Positions 10,896 to 20,507 of a stretch of 64,000 nucleotides of DNA are shown here, piece by piece; position 1 is the stretch's first letter, and each line of letters starts with the position of its first letter. The stretch lies in assembly GCA_963573305.1 (NCBI GenBank), contig OY754327.1:187434386-187498385 (forward strand), read 5' to 3'. The notes below the pieces were generated by a model, which did not search any database, was not told the DNA's origin, and was given only the letters and a program-made list of their open reading frames with translations. This DNA is from Pyrrhosoma nymphula (lineage: Eukaryota; Arthropoda; Insecta; Odonata; Coenagrionidae). The position numbers and the translations under genes are program-made.

Positions 10896-12500
10896 TCAAC
10901 CGTAGATTCGTTATTTGATAAAGATGGCAAACTTGTCACCGAAAATATTGACAAAGCTAACACGTTAAATTCCCACTTCAAAAGTGTATTCACCACAGAC
11001 GATACTGCATTTAATTTTGAAATACAATTCACTGAGGAACCGATGAAAGAAATCACTATTCAACGTGATGGGATAACTAAACAGCTACAGTCGATAAAAA
11101 ATAGTAAATCTCAGGGTCCGGAGGGAATACCCGCGCGTGACCTCAAGGAGTTAGCGCCACAGATCGCACCGTTCTTAGACATAATATTCAAGAAGTCATT
11201 GTCTGAAGGAAAGATACCATTAGACTGGAAAATTGCAAACGTTACACCGATATTCAAAAAGGGAAACAGACACGACCCAGGGAACTATCGACCAATTTCA
11301 TTAACGTCGATTATAGGCAAGATACTCGAACATATCGTCGTTAGCAATATCATGACGTTCCTGGACAGTCGTAACGTCCTCCATGGCTGTCAGCACGGCT
11401 TCCGGAAAGGTAGATCATGTGAAACACAACTCGCGCTCTTTCTTCATGACGTTCTCAAATCTGGTGAATCGAAAAGACAAGTTGACGCATTATTTCTAGA
11501 TTTTAAGAAAGCTTTCGACACGGTACCTCATAACAAACTTTTATACAAATTACAGTCATGCGGCCTAAACGAAACAGTAGTAAACTGGATACGCGACTTT
11601 CTGAGTGATCGTAAGCAAAAGGTAGTTCTTGACGGAATTAGCTCTGATGTCGTTAAAGTGACATCAGGTGTCCCGCAAGGAAGCGTGATCGGACCCCTTT
11701 TGTTCATTATATACATAAATGATCTATGCTCTCGAATTAGCAGTAAAATACGTCTATTTGCCGACGACGCTGTCATCTATCGTGAAATAATTGATCACTC
11801 TGACTTTAAAACTCTATCATCGGATTTAAACAACGTTCATGTGTGGAGCCAAGAGTGGGGACTCGAACTTAATCTGAGCAAATGCACGGCGGTACATTTC
11901 TTTCGGAAGTCGTCCAACTATACCCATGTATATGCTGAGGATGGTGTTAACATAAAGGCGACAAATGAAGTGAAGTATCTAGGAGTTACGATAACTTCGG
12001 ACCTATCGTGGGGAGCACATATAAGAAATATTTGTGGCAGAGCTCTGAAGAAGCTAGGATTCGTCAAGCGTATTGTGGGAAGATTTTCGGATGAAAAAGT
12101 AAAAGAGAGGTGCTATTTCGCACTCGTCCGGCCACACCTTGAATATGCAGCGAGCATATGGGATCCGGTGCAGAAAGACTTAGTCCGGGAACTTAATAAA
12201 ATACAAAGGAAAGCTGCGCGATTCGTCAAAAACAGCTACGGGCGTACTGACAGCGTTACACAGATGTTAAACGAATTAGGCTGGGAACCGCTAGAGACTC
12301 GGAGGCTGCGCGCTAGGTTTAGATTGCTTGAACAATTGAGAATAGATATCTTTCAGAGCGACACGGAGAACATCATATTAGAACCCCACTATATTTCCAG
12401 GTCCGACAGAAACGATAAATTAAGAGAGATATTTTGCCGAACGGATAGGTATGGGAATTCGTTTTTCCCCCGAACAATAGGGGACTTCAATAAATGCTAG
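10896..12500 (+). CDS. LINE ORF2 fragment: reverse transcriptase, open frame
   Basis: An uninterrupted frame covers the whole RT domain; it would start at Met 11043 if initiated internally (485 residues), and the frame is open from 10896. RT motifs in order from that Met: SQGPEGIPARDLKEL (residues about 23-37), NYRPISLTSIIGKILEH, HGFRKGRSCETQLALF, the first catalytic aspartate in LFLDFKKAFDTVPHNK, GVPQGSVIGPLLFIIYINDL, the FADD box at residues 239-242, VKYLGVTIT, and the thumb and C-terminal region ending PRTIGDFNKC. The N-terminal endonuclease domain is missing through 5' truncation, so the piece cannot retrotranspose by itself. The clean frame suggests a recent insertion. Identity to the copy at 48.7-51.7 kb is very high by eye. 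Confidence 0.88.
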   Translation, partial: STVDSLFDKDGKLVTENIDKANTLNSHFKSVFTTDDTAFNFEIQFTEEPMKEITIQRDGITKQLQSIKNSKSQGPEGIPARDLKELAPQIAPFLDIIFKKSLSEGKIPLDWKIANVTPIFKKGNRHDPGNYRPISLTSIIGKILEHIVVSNIMTFLDSRNVLHGCQHGFRKGRSCETQLALFLHDVLKSGESKRQVDALFLDFKKAFDTVPHNKLLYKLQSCGLNETVVNWIRDFLSDRKQKVVLDGISSDVVKVTSGVPQGSVIGPLLFIIYINDLCSRISSKIRLFADDAVIYREIIDHSDFKTLSSDLNNVHVWSQEWGLELNLSKCTAVHFFRKSSNYTHVYAEDGVNIKATNEVKYLGVTITSDLSWGAHIRNICGRALKKLGFVKRIVGRFSDEKVKERCYFALVRPHLEYAASIWDPVQKDLVRELNKIQRKAARFVKNSYGRTDSVTQMLNELGWEPLETRRLRARFRLLEQLRIDIFQSDTENIILEPHYISRSDRNDKLREIFCRTDRYGNSFFPRTIGDFNKC

Positions 12501-12616
12501 GCGTAATTTCATTAGAGCGTTTCCTTTTTATCTTTAAACGGCTGGTGTCCTAACACCCCCCGCCACACGCCTATTGAGGCGACTTGCGGGGTAATATGTA
12601 GATGTAGATGTAGATG
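10896..12616 (+). mobile_element. 5'-truncated LINE (CR1/L2-like) with (TAGATG)n tail
   Basis: The 3' half of a non-LTR retrotransposon. It starts inside ORF2 at the same point as codons near 50420 of the reverse-strand copy, keeps one frame to the stop at 12500, and has a 116-bp 3' UTR. This UTR has a CCCCCCGCCACACGCC / GGCG...GCGGGG stem-like segment and ends in repeats of GATGTA. A 3' microsatellite tail instead of poly(A) is typical of CR1/L2-type LINEs; this clade call is inference. Confidence 0.85.
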
Positions 12617-12624
12617 AGCTCTAC

Positions 12625-12955
12625 CCTCAACTATCCAAACCAACCTCCGGGTTGAATCACTGAGTGAAAGTGATATAAATATTGATAATGGACTACCCTT
12701 ATATAACGTTAAAGCTCATACTACTATAATTAGTAATTCTCGTGGCTAATGAAAATGGCAGTTTGAAACAATCAACAAATTTGAGGAAAGTTTTATGTCA
12801 TATATCTAAAATGAAACAATAATATTAGAATTAACAAGTAAATATAAGTTTATAATGATCAGAACCAGATGACGTCGTAGGTTAATACGAAGTTTTAACA
12901 TTCAGAACTTCTTACGTTAACCCTACCCGTCGACCCTAAAATCCACCTGTTCTCG
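12625..12955. other. AT-rich, no recognisable feature
   Basis: Nothing supported between the LINE target duplication and the minisatellite. Confidence 0.35.
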
Positions 12956-12958
12956 TAC

Positions 12959-13050
12959 AGCGCCGAAGTGGGCCTGCGCCGAAGTGTCCCGCGCCGAAGT
13001 TGGCCTGCGCCAAGATGACCGCACCAATTTTACGCGCCAAAATGTCCAAT
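12959..13050 (+). repeat. Minisatellite with GCGCCGAAGT core
   Basis: About five degenerate tandem units of 15-17 bp: gcgccgaagtgggcct, gcgccgaagtgtccc, gcgccgaagttggcct, gcgccaagatgacc, then caccaattttac and gcgccaaaatgtcc. Decay increases toward the right. Confidence 0.75.
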
Positions 13051-13980
13051 TCCCGTTTTTGAGATCTATTCAAGGAGCTACGTCCCATCGGTCATTTTGA
13101 TTTCTAATACCCCTGGAACAGCCGCGAATATGATGCGAACCTTCCCGTCGCGGTTCCGTTGGTGTAGCGATTTTCGCCCGAGGTATCACGGCTGTCCTTT
13201 TCATCGGTCCTCAAACTCAAAGGAGGAGAGGAAAGGAGTGATTCCAATACTTTTAAATTCCGCAGAGCATAATTTGGAACGTGGCGATGAACAACAATGG
13301 AGGAGGAGGAGACGGAAGTGAAAGAAGAGGAGAGACGCACGACCCATGAATATAAATAATTACAAGGGGGGGAGATGACGAGGGGGTCGAGGTGAAAGTG
13401 TGCTATTGACGTCACTAGGTGTGGAGGGGGTGGAAGGGGTGTTGGTCGGTCCAGGTGCGGAGCCATGTCGGTTGATGTGGTCATCTCGAAGGGGGGGAGG
13501 AGGGAGGGTGCAAGGGGGAGGGGGTGAATTTTGAAGAATGAATGCGAAGCGAGAGGCGGGAGGGATGAAAGCGCCACTCGATTGACCACCCCCTCCCCTC
13601 CCTCCCTCCCTCCCTCCCCCACCCACCCACACATTGAAACACACGCACACACTCAAACACACGTACAAATCCCTTTTCTCGACCGCAATGGACCGCGGGC
13701 GCGCGCCTCTCCATCCATCCATCAATCAAAAGAGTTGTCGGACGCCCTCCCCACCCCCTTTCTCGGCGATCGACTCCCCACTGCCAACGGCCCAAAAAAA
13801 AACACCTCCACGAACATTAACAGCTCCTCCTCTCCGCGGCGATGGTTATAATAGTGATACAATGGCTAAAATGACATAACCCTCACACAAACATTCCACG
13901 AATCCTTCTCCCCCTTCAACCCTCCCCGCACACGGACGCGTCCACATCTTCTCGAGACGGACGGAAATATTTTAAGAACG
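13051..13980. other. Purine- and pyrimidine-rich low-complexity region
   Basis: G/A-rich on the left, then a (CCCT)n tract at about 13588-13632 that passes into CCCA and CACA repeats. Open frames on both strands here are Pro-, Ser- and Gly-rich and mutually overlapping, so I treat them as chance. No gene is recognised. Confidence 0.5.
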
Positions 13981-13984
13981 TGAC

Positions 13985-14097
13985 CATGGTTTTTGTGCCG
14001 GCCGGAATTGCAGCGAAAGGAGAATATCGGGAATCGAACCATGGCTCGCCTGAATGGACCCACGGGTGCAGAACACTACGCTATACGGGCTTCCGAT
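13985..14097 (-). mobile_element. tRNA-derived SINE head, reverse strand
   Basis: Read on the minus strand: GCCCGTATAGCGTAGTGTTC (A-box region, about 14072-14091), then B-box GGTTCGATTCC (14030-14040) followed by CGATATTCTCC. Spacing between the boxes is about 40 bp, as in tRNA-derived SINEs. The acceptor stem does not pair. The tail beyond about 13985 is not defined. Confidence 0.65.
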
Positions 14098-14121
14098 TTC
14101 TCTCGGTAAGTTCAGCAAGAT

Positions 14122-14379
14122 TTGAGCCGTTGATTTTGAAAGAGGGGCAAGTCCATTTTGTTAAAATTAAGAGTTAAAGCTTATTTTCATTTGGAATTGA
14201 CTCACAATTTCGGCTTTTAATCAATTCACAATCATATCTATAAATGGTATCTTTAGTATGTAGATATGATTGTGAATTGACTAAATACAGATATTGTGAG
14301 TCAATTCCAAATGAAAATTAGCTGTAACTCTTTATTTTAACAAAAGGGACTTGTCCCTCTTTCAAAATCAACGACTCGT
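14122..14379. mobile_element. Foldback element (258-bp near-palindrome)
   Basis: Almost the whole segment is an inverted repeat. The left arm starts gccgttgattttgaaagagg and the right arm ends with its complement. Inner blocks also pair: catttggaattgactcacaa with its reverse complement, and tcaattcacaatcatatcta at the centre. The loop is only about 16 bp (near 14242-14257). There is no coding capacity, which fits a non-autonomous foldback or MITE-like DNA element. Confidence 0.8.
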
Positions 14380-14449
14380 TTCAAGGAACTCGATGCCGTG
14401 CCACGTGTCCAACGGGGATTGGCAACGCCGAGATGTTTCATGGGCTTCG

Positions 14450-14960
14450 AATAAACCTCAACCTCTCGAGAAAGTGACTTCTCTGCTCTCTGGAACGATT
14501 TCCGGTCCACGTGAATTCTTCCACGTGGGAATTTCTGCTCATTTAATCGCCGTGATAAGACGAGGAAGGAATCATCACTTTCCTGCGCTCTTCATTTCGC
14601 GTCTCTTCGTCTCTGAAGAGCGGTTCTCGTGTCCACACGATGGCGGTTCGGTCGGTCGGACGGGACGTCGGACTCGCCGTCGCACGGGACGGGAGTCCGG
14701 ACGTTCTCGAAGCACGCGTTCGTTCTGGGTTATATGCGTCCCAACCGACCGCTCTCGTCTGCCGAAGGGCGGGCGGGCGATCGGCAGCGCTGCACGCGCG
14801 GGGACGCGTTTGGAGGGCGCGGGACTAACAGGAAGAGCAAGGACGCCTCCCTTCGACCGCGTCCATCTCTCTCTCCCAGAATGCACCGCGGTCACGAGAT
14901 GCGTCCAGAGGAAACTGCGGTGCGGTGAAGATTGTAGCGGGTGAAGTCCAATGCCTCTGG
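14450..14960. other. CpG-rich block
   Basis: A high density of CG dinucleotides (for example ggtcggtcggacgggacgtcg) within AT-richer surroundings. Overlapping open frames on both strands have Arg- and Pro-rich composition and no motifs. A CpG island or the promoter of an unseen gene is possible. Confidence 0.45.
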
Positions 14961-15030
14961 GAATCACGCCTTGTGTTCACGCCTCACGCGGGGGAAAACA
15001 CATGTGACATTTGCGCGTCAGAGACCCCAG

Positions 15031-15375
15031 GGTTAATGAAGCGAACGTCAATAAGGTCCTCTCGGATGAGAAAGTGAAAGGGAGATGTCACTTCGCTCTG
15101 ATGAGGCCACTTCTTGAGTTGGGAGGGACGAGCTTTGGGAACCTGCACAGAAATATTTAATTCGCAAAAGAAATAAAATACAACGGAAAGATGCGCCCTT
15201 TAAAAAAAAAATGCACCGATTAAAAAGAGACTCACAGCTGATGGAAGGGGTAGATTGGGAGTCGCTGGAGTCACGGAGGCTACTACGAGCTACGCTGAGG
15301 TGACTTGAAATAATGAGCTCACATAAGTTTGTCAGTATGACACGAAGGATGTTATTTAAACCCCGCACTAAATCT
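15031..15375 (+). pseudogene. LINE C-terminal fragment, same superfamily as the TAGATG-tailed LINE
   Basis: A plus-strand frame reads LSDEKVKGRCHFALMRPLLE, matching FSDEKVKERCYFALVRPHLE in the longer LINEs of this window. After a shift, VDWESLESRRLLRATLR matches LGWEPLETRRLRARFR. A KKKMHRLKRD segment replaces the AARFVK region and contains a poly-A slip. The copy has lost the catalytic RT part and its 3' tail. It is clearly older than the copy at 10.9 kb. Confidence 0.7.
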
Positions 15376-17029
15376 CTGGAGCTGATAGAAGCGCAAAAAT
15401 AAGCGTGACCTCCTAACGAACAAATATGTACGAAAATTCCTCCTTTCCTTCACGCACCTTAAGTGATCATGAATAAAACTGAATGAGACGCAAAGACACT
15501 TCGTATGCGTAGAGTTATTCACTCCCTCTCTTGCAATGCACTCATTACTCTCTCTCACAATGAATGCCTCTCCACTAAATCCTACCGTTGTCATGACCTA
15601 GCATCCCAGGACACTCGCCCCGAAGCAAAGTGAGACGTGTAGTTACACCTTCGGCACTAATTCTGGAATGCTGTCTATTTCGCGAAGGGTCCGATGCACC
15701 ACTTGGTGGCTCGGACAACACCCCCGAAGGGGTTCTTCCAAAATTCTTCCAGATGCGCTTACCCCTTCAGGGGTGCGCGGGAGGGGTGTCGAGAGGCGAT
15801 GAACCCCCGAACTGGCGCGGCGCACTCTGGGAACAATGAGCGACGACTGATCCTTTAGCACTTTTCCTCCCTTTTACCTGTTATCTCTCGTCCTCTTCGT
15901 CTCTTCGTCCCGTTTTCCCCTTTTTCTCTCTTCTTCTTTGGAGCTTGGCGTTAAGGCACGTCTCACGTGACGTCGAGTTACGACCAGGAGGAAGGGAGGC
16001 CTCGGAATTATTGAGCCTCGACAATGACCTATTTATAACGTAGCGACCTCGAACATTACAAACGATATCACTAAAAGTTTAAAGATTTGAAGGGGTGGTG
16101 ACGTCATGCAGGTACGCGACATAGTCGGAGTGGAGTCGTCGTATCTGCATTTGGCCGCAGGACGAGTGAACGACGGCTATCCATTCTCTCGTTCCTCTGG
16201 ACCGACCTCCGAAGGGTTCCTCTCTCTCGCAGCCAGTGACCGCACAAACACCTCCGAGGGGCATTCCAGGGGATGAGGCATTGGGGGGGGGGGTTAAGGG
16301 AGGGTCCGTATCTCCTCCTTGCCTTCGGCCGCCGTGATTGCCTCTCTCTCTCTCGTCCGACACACCGGGAGATTAATTATTATTGATCCCTTTGCCTCGC
16401 CCCCCCCCCGCCCTTACAAAATGCGGCGGTTGTGGGTGTTGGGAGAGGGAGGGGGGCGTTGGGGGGGGGGGGGCAGCGTCAAAAGAGGTCTCGTCCTTTG
16501 ATCACCCCGTTCCCTTCGACGGCTCATCCGGACACAGAGATCCCTTCCTCTCCTCGCACCCTTCCCCGGAGACACCTCTCCCTCTCTTTCCCTCTATCTC
16601 TATCTCTCCTCGTAAACACGCACGCACAGACAGACAAGCCGACGGGATCACTCGCCCACAGTGCTCGCCCGGAATCCACGCCACCACGATGTCACTCCCG
16701 GGTGCTATTAATGCCGCCGCCAACGGTCTACCTCTTCCGCGCCACGAGAGAGGAATGGAGACGCGCTTCCAATCCAAAGCCACACCCACAATCATTTATT
16801 TACTTATTTGTGTCCATGACCACCTAAAACAGCACTTATGTCCTGAACATTGGGGGATTTAACATTCAACAACGGACGAGCACACACAACCAAGCCCTGG
16901 AAGGTGAACCACGCCACCACCGAGTCCGGCATTCAGCGACGAATGCACGCTCAGTTTCATGTCCGGAGGGCGAGACTTCTCTCGTCGATGGTAAACAAAT
17001 AATTAATCAATTCTAACACACGAAATGGA
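15376..17029. other. CpG- and CT-rich intergenic sequence
   Basis: Contains a CpG-rich stretch (about 15620-16350), a C run and G-rich tract near 16399-16480 and CT-rich microsatellite-like sequence near 16560-16620. Open frames up to 159 codons lie over these biased tracts on both strands without motifs. No gene is supported. Confidence 0.4.
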
Positions 17030-17318
17030 CAGTCGCAGCATAAAGTCTGGCGACATCGACAACAGCGCCAAATAAGCGAAACTACGATTTTGTGCGGCTC
17101 CACTGATTCAAAAGTGGGGGGTGGGGAGGGAAGAAAGAGGAGGGGGGTAGGAAGGAGGTGAGTAAGGAGCCAGAGTAGTCGTGAATCGGAACCTCGTCTT
17201 GGAACCTAGACTTATGTCGTCCCATCGAACTGAGGGACTTGCTTACTTACTTGCTTGCTTACTTCCCATAAGGAGTGTAAACATGACTGAACGAAATATT
17301 TGAAAGGAGCTTAGAGGC

Positions 17319-18806
17319 ATGGCCGCAGAAATGTCTGTGCATCCATTCGACCTAATGCTGAAAGTCAGGAATTTGAAGGTTTTTAACCAGTTGAAGGAAC
17401 GTCAGAGTGCTGGTATGCAACGGCCTGCGAACAGAGAACCTTCTCTTGCGGACAGAGAAGTAATGGTTAAATTAGTGGAAGCTGGACGTCCAGTTGCGGA
17501 AGTGGCAAGGGATTTGGGAGTCCATAGGAGCGTGGTATGGCGATGGGTGAAACGCGCTCGAAAGGGTGCTGCGGCTGGACTGAATAGTAGACCACGGAAA
17601 GGGAGACCTCGGTGCTCAAGTAGAGAAGAAGACGAAGTGTTGGTTAATCGCATGATAAATACACTTCTAACAAGTGGGGGTCTAGCATCATCCAGAAGAG
17701 CTATGGAAATGCAATTTAGTTACATGACTCTTAGAAATCGTATGTTTGAGCGCGTAATATTTCATTATCGTCCAGCTCGTAAGCCTGCCCTATGCGAAGA
17801 AGATAAGGAAATACGGTTGCAATTTGCCATGAATTATTTAGATATTAGTCAGACCTTTTGGGATCTCACTATTTTTTGTGATGAGAAGGTATTCACCAGC
17901 AGCGATGAAGGGAGAATGAAACTGTGGTGTCCACCTCGATCCAGGTAAATAAAAGTAGGTAATCGATATTTTTAAGAATACTATTGACAATATTTATCAT
18001 AACATTTGCACATTACGTGCATTCATTGATAAGGCCATACTAACAGTGGTTTGATTATTAAAATTTGTTCGTGCTTCCCACTAATGGTACGGAGCCTTCA
18101 ATTTCTAAACTAAGGGTTAGAATTTGAAGCCACAACAAAATCAAGGGCTTGAATTCCATGTTTTTAACTGTCTCAAAATAGGGAGTGGAGATCTCTTTGT
18201 GAAGAGATTTCATATAATTCAATCAGATTTCTTCATGGCAAACCTATTGACATTAATTAATTTCTTAATTTCATACCAAGAAAACCTAAATGTTTTGCAG
18301 GTTTGCTCCGCAGCATATGTTAAAATCTACAAAATCCGGACGTATATCAATGAGTTTTTGGGGTGCAATGTCAGCCGCCGGCCCTGGTCCTCTAGTGAGG
18401 ACACCACCGAGGATGACAGCCGTTATATATGCAGAAATTTTAGAGAACCATCTGCTTCCCTACTGCAAAGATATTGTGCCTGAGGGAATGGGGGGTAATC
18501 CTTATTCAGGACAATTCACCTGTCCTCACCGCTCGCGTAGTGAAGCAATTTTTCAGTCGGCACCTGGAGATTGATGTCCTTCCTTGGCCAGCAAGAACAC
18601 CGGATTTAAATCCAATTGAAAATCTTTGGGGCATCATGGTTCAAGAATGGAAGTGAAGCACTGCAAGGACGGATGAGTCGTTGCTAAATCACGCGTTGGA
18701 TATATGGCAATCGGTCCAGCGACGACCTTCAATATGTGAGAATTTAGTGAAGTCCATGCGTAATCGACTTCAAAACTTCATTGATGCTGGAGGAGAAACC
18801 ACCTAA
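17319..18806 (+). pseudogene. Tc1/mariner transposase, two exons, DD35E spacing, disabled
   Basis: Exon 1 (17319-17944) starts at the first Met of the frame; a second Met at 17418 is possible. It carries a helix-turn-helix region (ADREVMVKLVEAGRPVAEVA, then LGVHRSVVWRWVKRARKG), a GRPR-like basic motif and the first catalytic Asp in FCDEKVF. A GTAAAT donor at 17945 and a TTTTGCAG acceptor ending at 18300 bound a 356-bp intron; splicing keeps the frame (PPRSR|FAPQHM). Exon 2 gives GRISMSFWGAMSAAGPG, the second Asp in IQDNSP, and DLNPIENLWG with the catalytic Glu. I count 35 residues between Asp and Glu. Two defects are seen: a one-base shift in the G run near 18490, and a TGA at 18654-18656 after MVQEWK, beyond which the frame stays open to TAA at 18804. 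AATAAA follows at 18812. Confidence 0.85.
17945..18300 (+). other. Transposase intron
   Basis: AT-rich 356-bp segment with GT at 17945-17946 and AG at 18299-18300, preceded by a pyrimidine stretch. Frame and conserved protein sequence continue across the inferred junction. It contains in-frame stops, so retention would truncate the protein. Confidence 0.75.
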
Positions 18807-19385
18807 TATTGAATAAAATGTTCAACACAACAAAAATGCTGTTTTCTTTTAAAAAATACGAATCTTTCGAAAAAAATAATATTGACCTTGCATTTCGGAG
18901 CGAGTGGCTACTTATATAATTACTAATATATTTCATAATTTTCAATTGTAAACAACATTCGAAACATTTAATTAATAATATTGTCTGACTCATATCAATT
19001 TCCCTGTAGTACGCTGTTTTTCCACAACGTCATTTGAAGGAATTCCAAAATAATACGAGCTTCAAATTCCTGACTCTCAGAAATGCATTGAATGGATGCA
19101 CAGGCAATTCTGTGGCCATGCCTCTAAGCTCCTTCCAAATATTTCGTTCGCTCATGTTTACACTACTTATGGGAAATACGCAAGTCCCTTAGTTCGATGG
19201 GACGACATAAGTCTCGGTTACAAGACGAGGTTCCGATTCACGACTACTCTGGCCCCTTACTCACCTCCTTCCTACCCCCCTCCTCTTTCTTCCCTCCCCA
19301 CCTTTGAATCAGTGGAGCCACACAAAATCGTAGTTTCCCTTATTCGGCGCTGTTGTCGATGTCGCCAGATTTTATGCAGCGACTG

Positions 19386-19860
19386 GACATTCGGACCGGA
19401 TCATCAAATATCGAGGTGGATGGACGTTCCATCGGCTGGACATTTGCAATGGAATCGCCCGCCACGTCACGAGCAGCAGGGGCTTGCAAGAGGAGAGCGT
19501 CGCTCATGGACGCCGCCGCGGAGGAGGAAACAGATTCGAAGGCGGGCGATCGACAACGAGGGAAAACTCAAAAGAGGGGGGAAGAGATGAGATGAATGCG
19601 AGCAGAGAGCTGGCAGATATGATATTTACAAACAAGGATGTTGTCCGTCATGCTTACAACGTCCACTTACGATGCGTATCGCCCGTTTTTATCAATGCTT
19701 TCGCGGTACATCTGGCGGACGAATGCGCTACGTAATAAAATAAAACGGAGTACGGGTCAAATGTCACACGCGAGAAAGTGGGTCAAATTAAGACGAGGAT
19801 CGACAACCATAGTGCCGCAGTTTGACTGGCAACCAACATAGATCAGCGGTCGCAAAACTT
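19386..19860. other. No recognisable feature
   Basis: CpG-containing sequence after the Tc1-like element. The open frames (such as 19096-19590 on the plus strand) start inside the transposon arm and show no motifs. Confidence 0.35.
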
Positions 19861-19864
19861 GCTT

Positions 19865-19907
19865 CCCAAGGCCATGGTACTAATATGTTAGTACCATGCC
19901 CAAGGCC
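19865..19907. other. 25-bp palindromic insertion flanked by 9-bp direct repeats
   Basis: CCCAAGGCC occurs at 19865-19873 and again at 19899-19907. Between the copies is a 25-bp hairpin with 11-bp arms of the type catggtactaa / ttagtaccatg (the first base shared with the flank) and a 4-base loop. This looks like a very short insertion with target duplication, or a footprint of a larger palindromic element. Confidence 0.6.
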
Positions 19908-20460
19908 ACGAAATATAACATCACGATAGAAATAAAAAACATAAGTATAACTTTAATGCAGATCTGCGACAAATTATTAGTGAGTGATGAACCACTAGTG
20001 CTTTTCCGAATAAAAAAATAGCATTTAGAATCTTCAGCACCCCCCCCTACCTCTTCATTCACATGGAATTGCATACCTACGATACAATAAAACACGCACG
20101 AATGGGCGGTATACATCAACATTGCGGATGTCTCCGACGGATGGCGAAGAAACGTTTCGGGGATCCCAGAGAGAAGAGAGACCACCACCTTTTACCACGA
20201 GTTTCCCAAATCACTAAAAACAACACCAAACAATTAATAATATTGTCTCAGGGCTGATATGGTGGACTTAATGCGTGGCGAAAGAAGAAAACTTTTCCAC
20301 TGAGAAATGTCAAATGCGACCGGTTACGATGTTTTACATCTTGTAGGGTTTTACAATAATATAAACTACTGAAACCGGAGGCATTAAACATTTATTTGTG
20401 GAATACTGCAAAGAGTTCTTTCGACATCCACAAAATTAACTGCCTTGAATGCAAAACACG
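19908..20460. other. AT-rich, no recognisable feature
   Basis: Nothing supported. Confidence 0.35.
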
Positions 20461-20507
20461 TTAGTGTAGCGTTGCAAATAAGTGCCATCGCCGACTCCTA
20501 GGTCCAT

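Larger units (their letters stand above)
10533..12624 (+). mobile_element. Chimeric retro-insertion: SINE joined to a 5'-truncated LINE, with 10-bp target-site duplication
   Basis: The direct repeat TGAGCTCTAC occurs at 10533-10542 and again at 12615-12624. It brackets a unit made of an unassigned leader (10543-10704), a tRNA-like SINE (10705-10895) and a 5'-truncated LINE running to its TAGATG-repeat tail. The downstream copy starts directly at that tail, as expected of target-primed insertion. The LINE half is truncated exactly where the SINE ends. Template switching from LINE to SINE RNA would explain this. Alternatively, a LINE landed at the end of an older SINE: TGAGCT also lies immediately before the LINE part, so a shorter 6-bp duplication for the LINE alone cannot be excluded. 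Confidence 0.55.
17030..19385 (+). mobile_element. Tc1-like transposon with long (over 300 bp) terminal inverted repeats
   Basis: The ends are complementary over about 349 bp on the left (17030-17378) and 326 bp on the right (19060-19385). The outermost bases are CAGTCGC and its complement GCGACTG. The arms share long blocks such as ctggcgacatcgacaacagc, and differ by small indels and a CTTA/CTTG expansion at 17237-17262 in the left arm. Between the arms lies a two-exon transposase. A flanking TA duplication, expected for the superfamily, is not visible at the ends I chose, so the true termini may lie a few bases away or have mutated. The left arm overlaps the first 20 codons of the transposase, which is unusual. 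Confidence 0.85.

Noticed and set aside
13104..13851. Open frames of 100-180 codons over purine and CCCT repeats
   Set aside because: They translate simple repeats; no domain or start context supports a gene.
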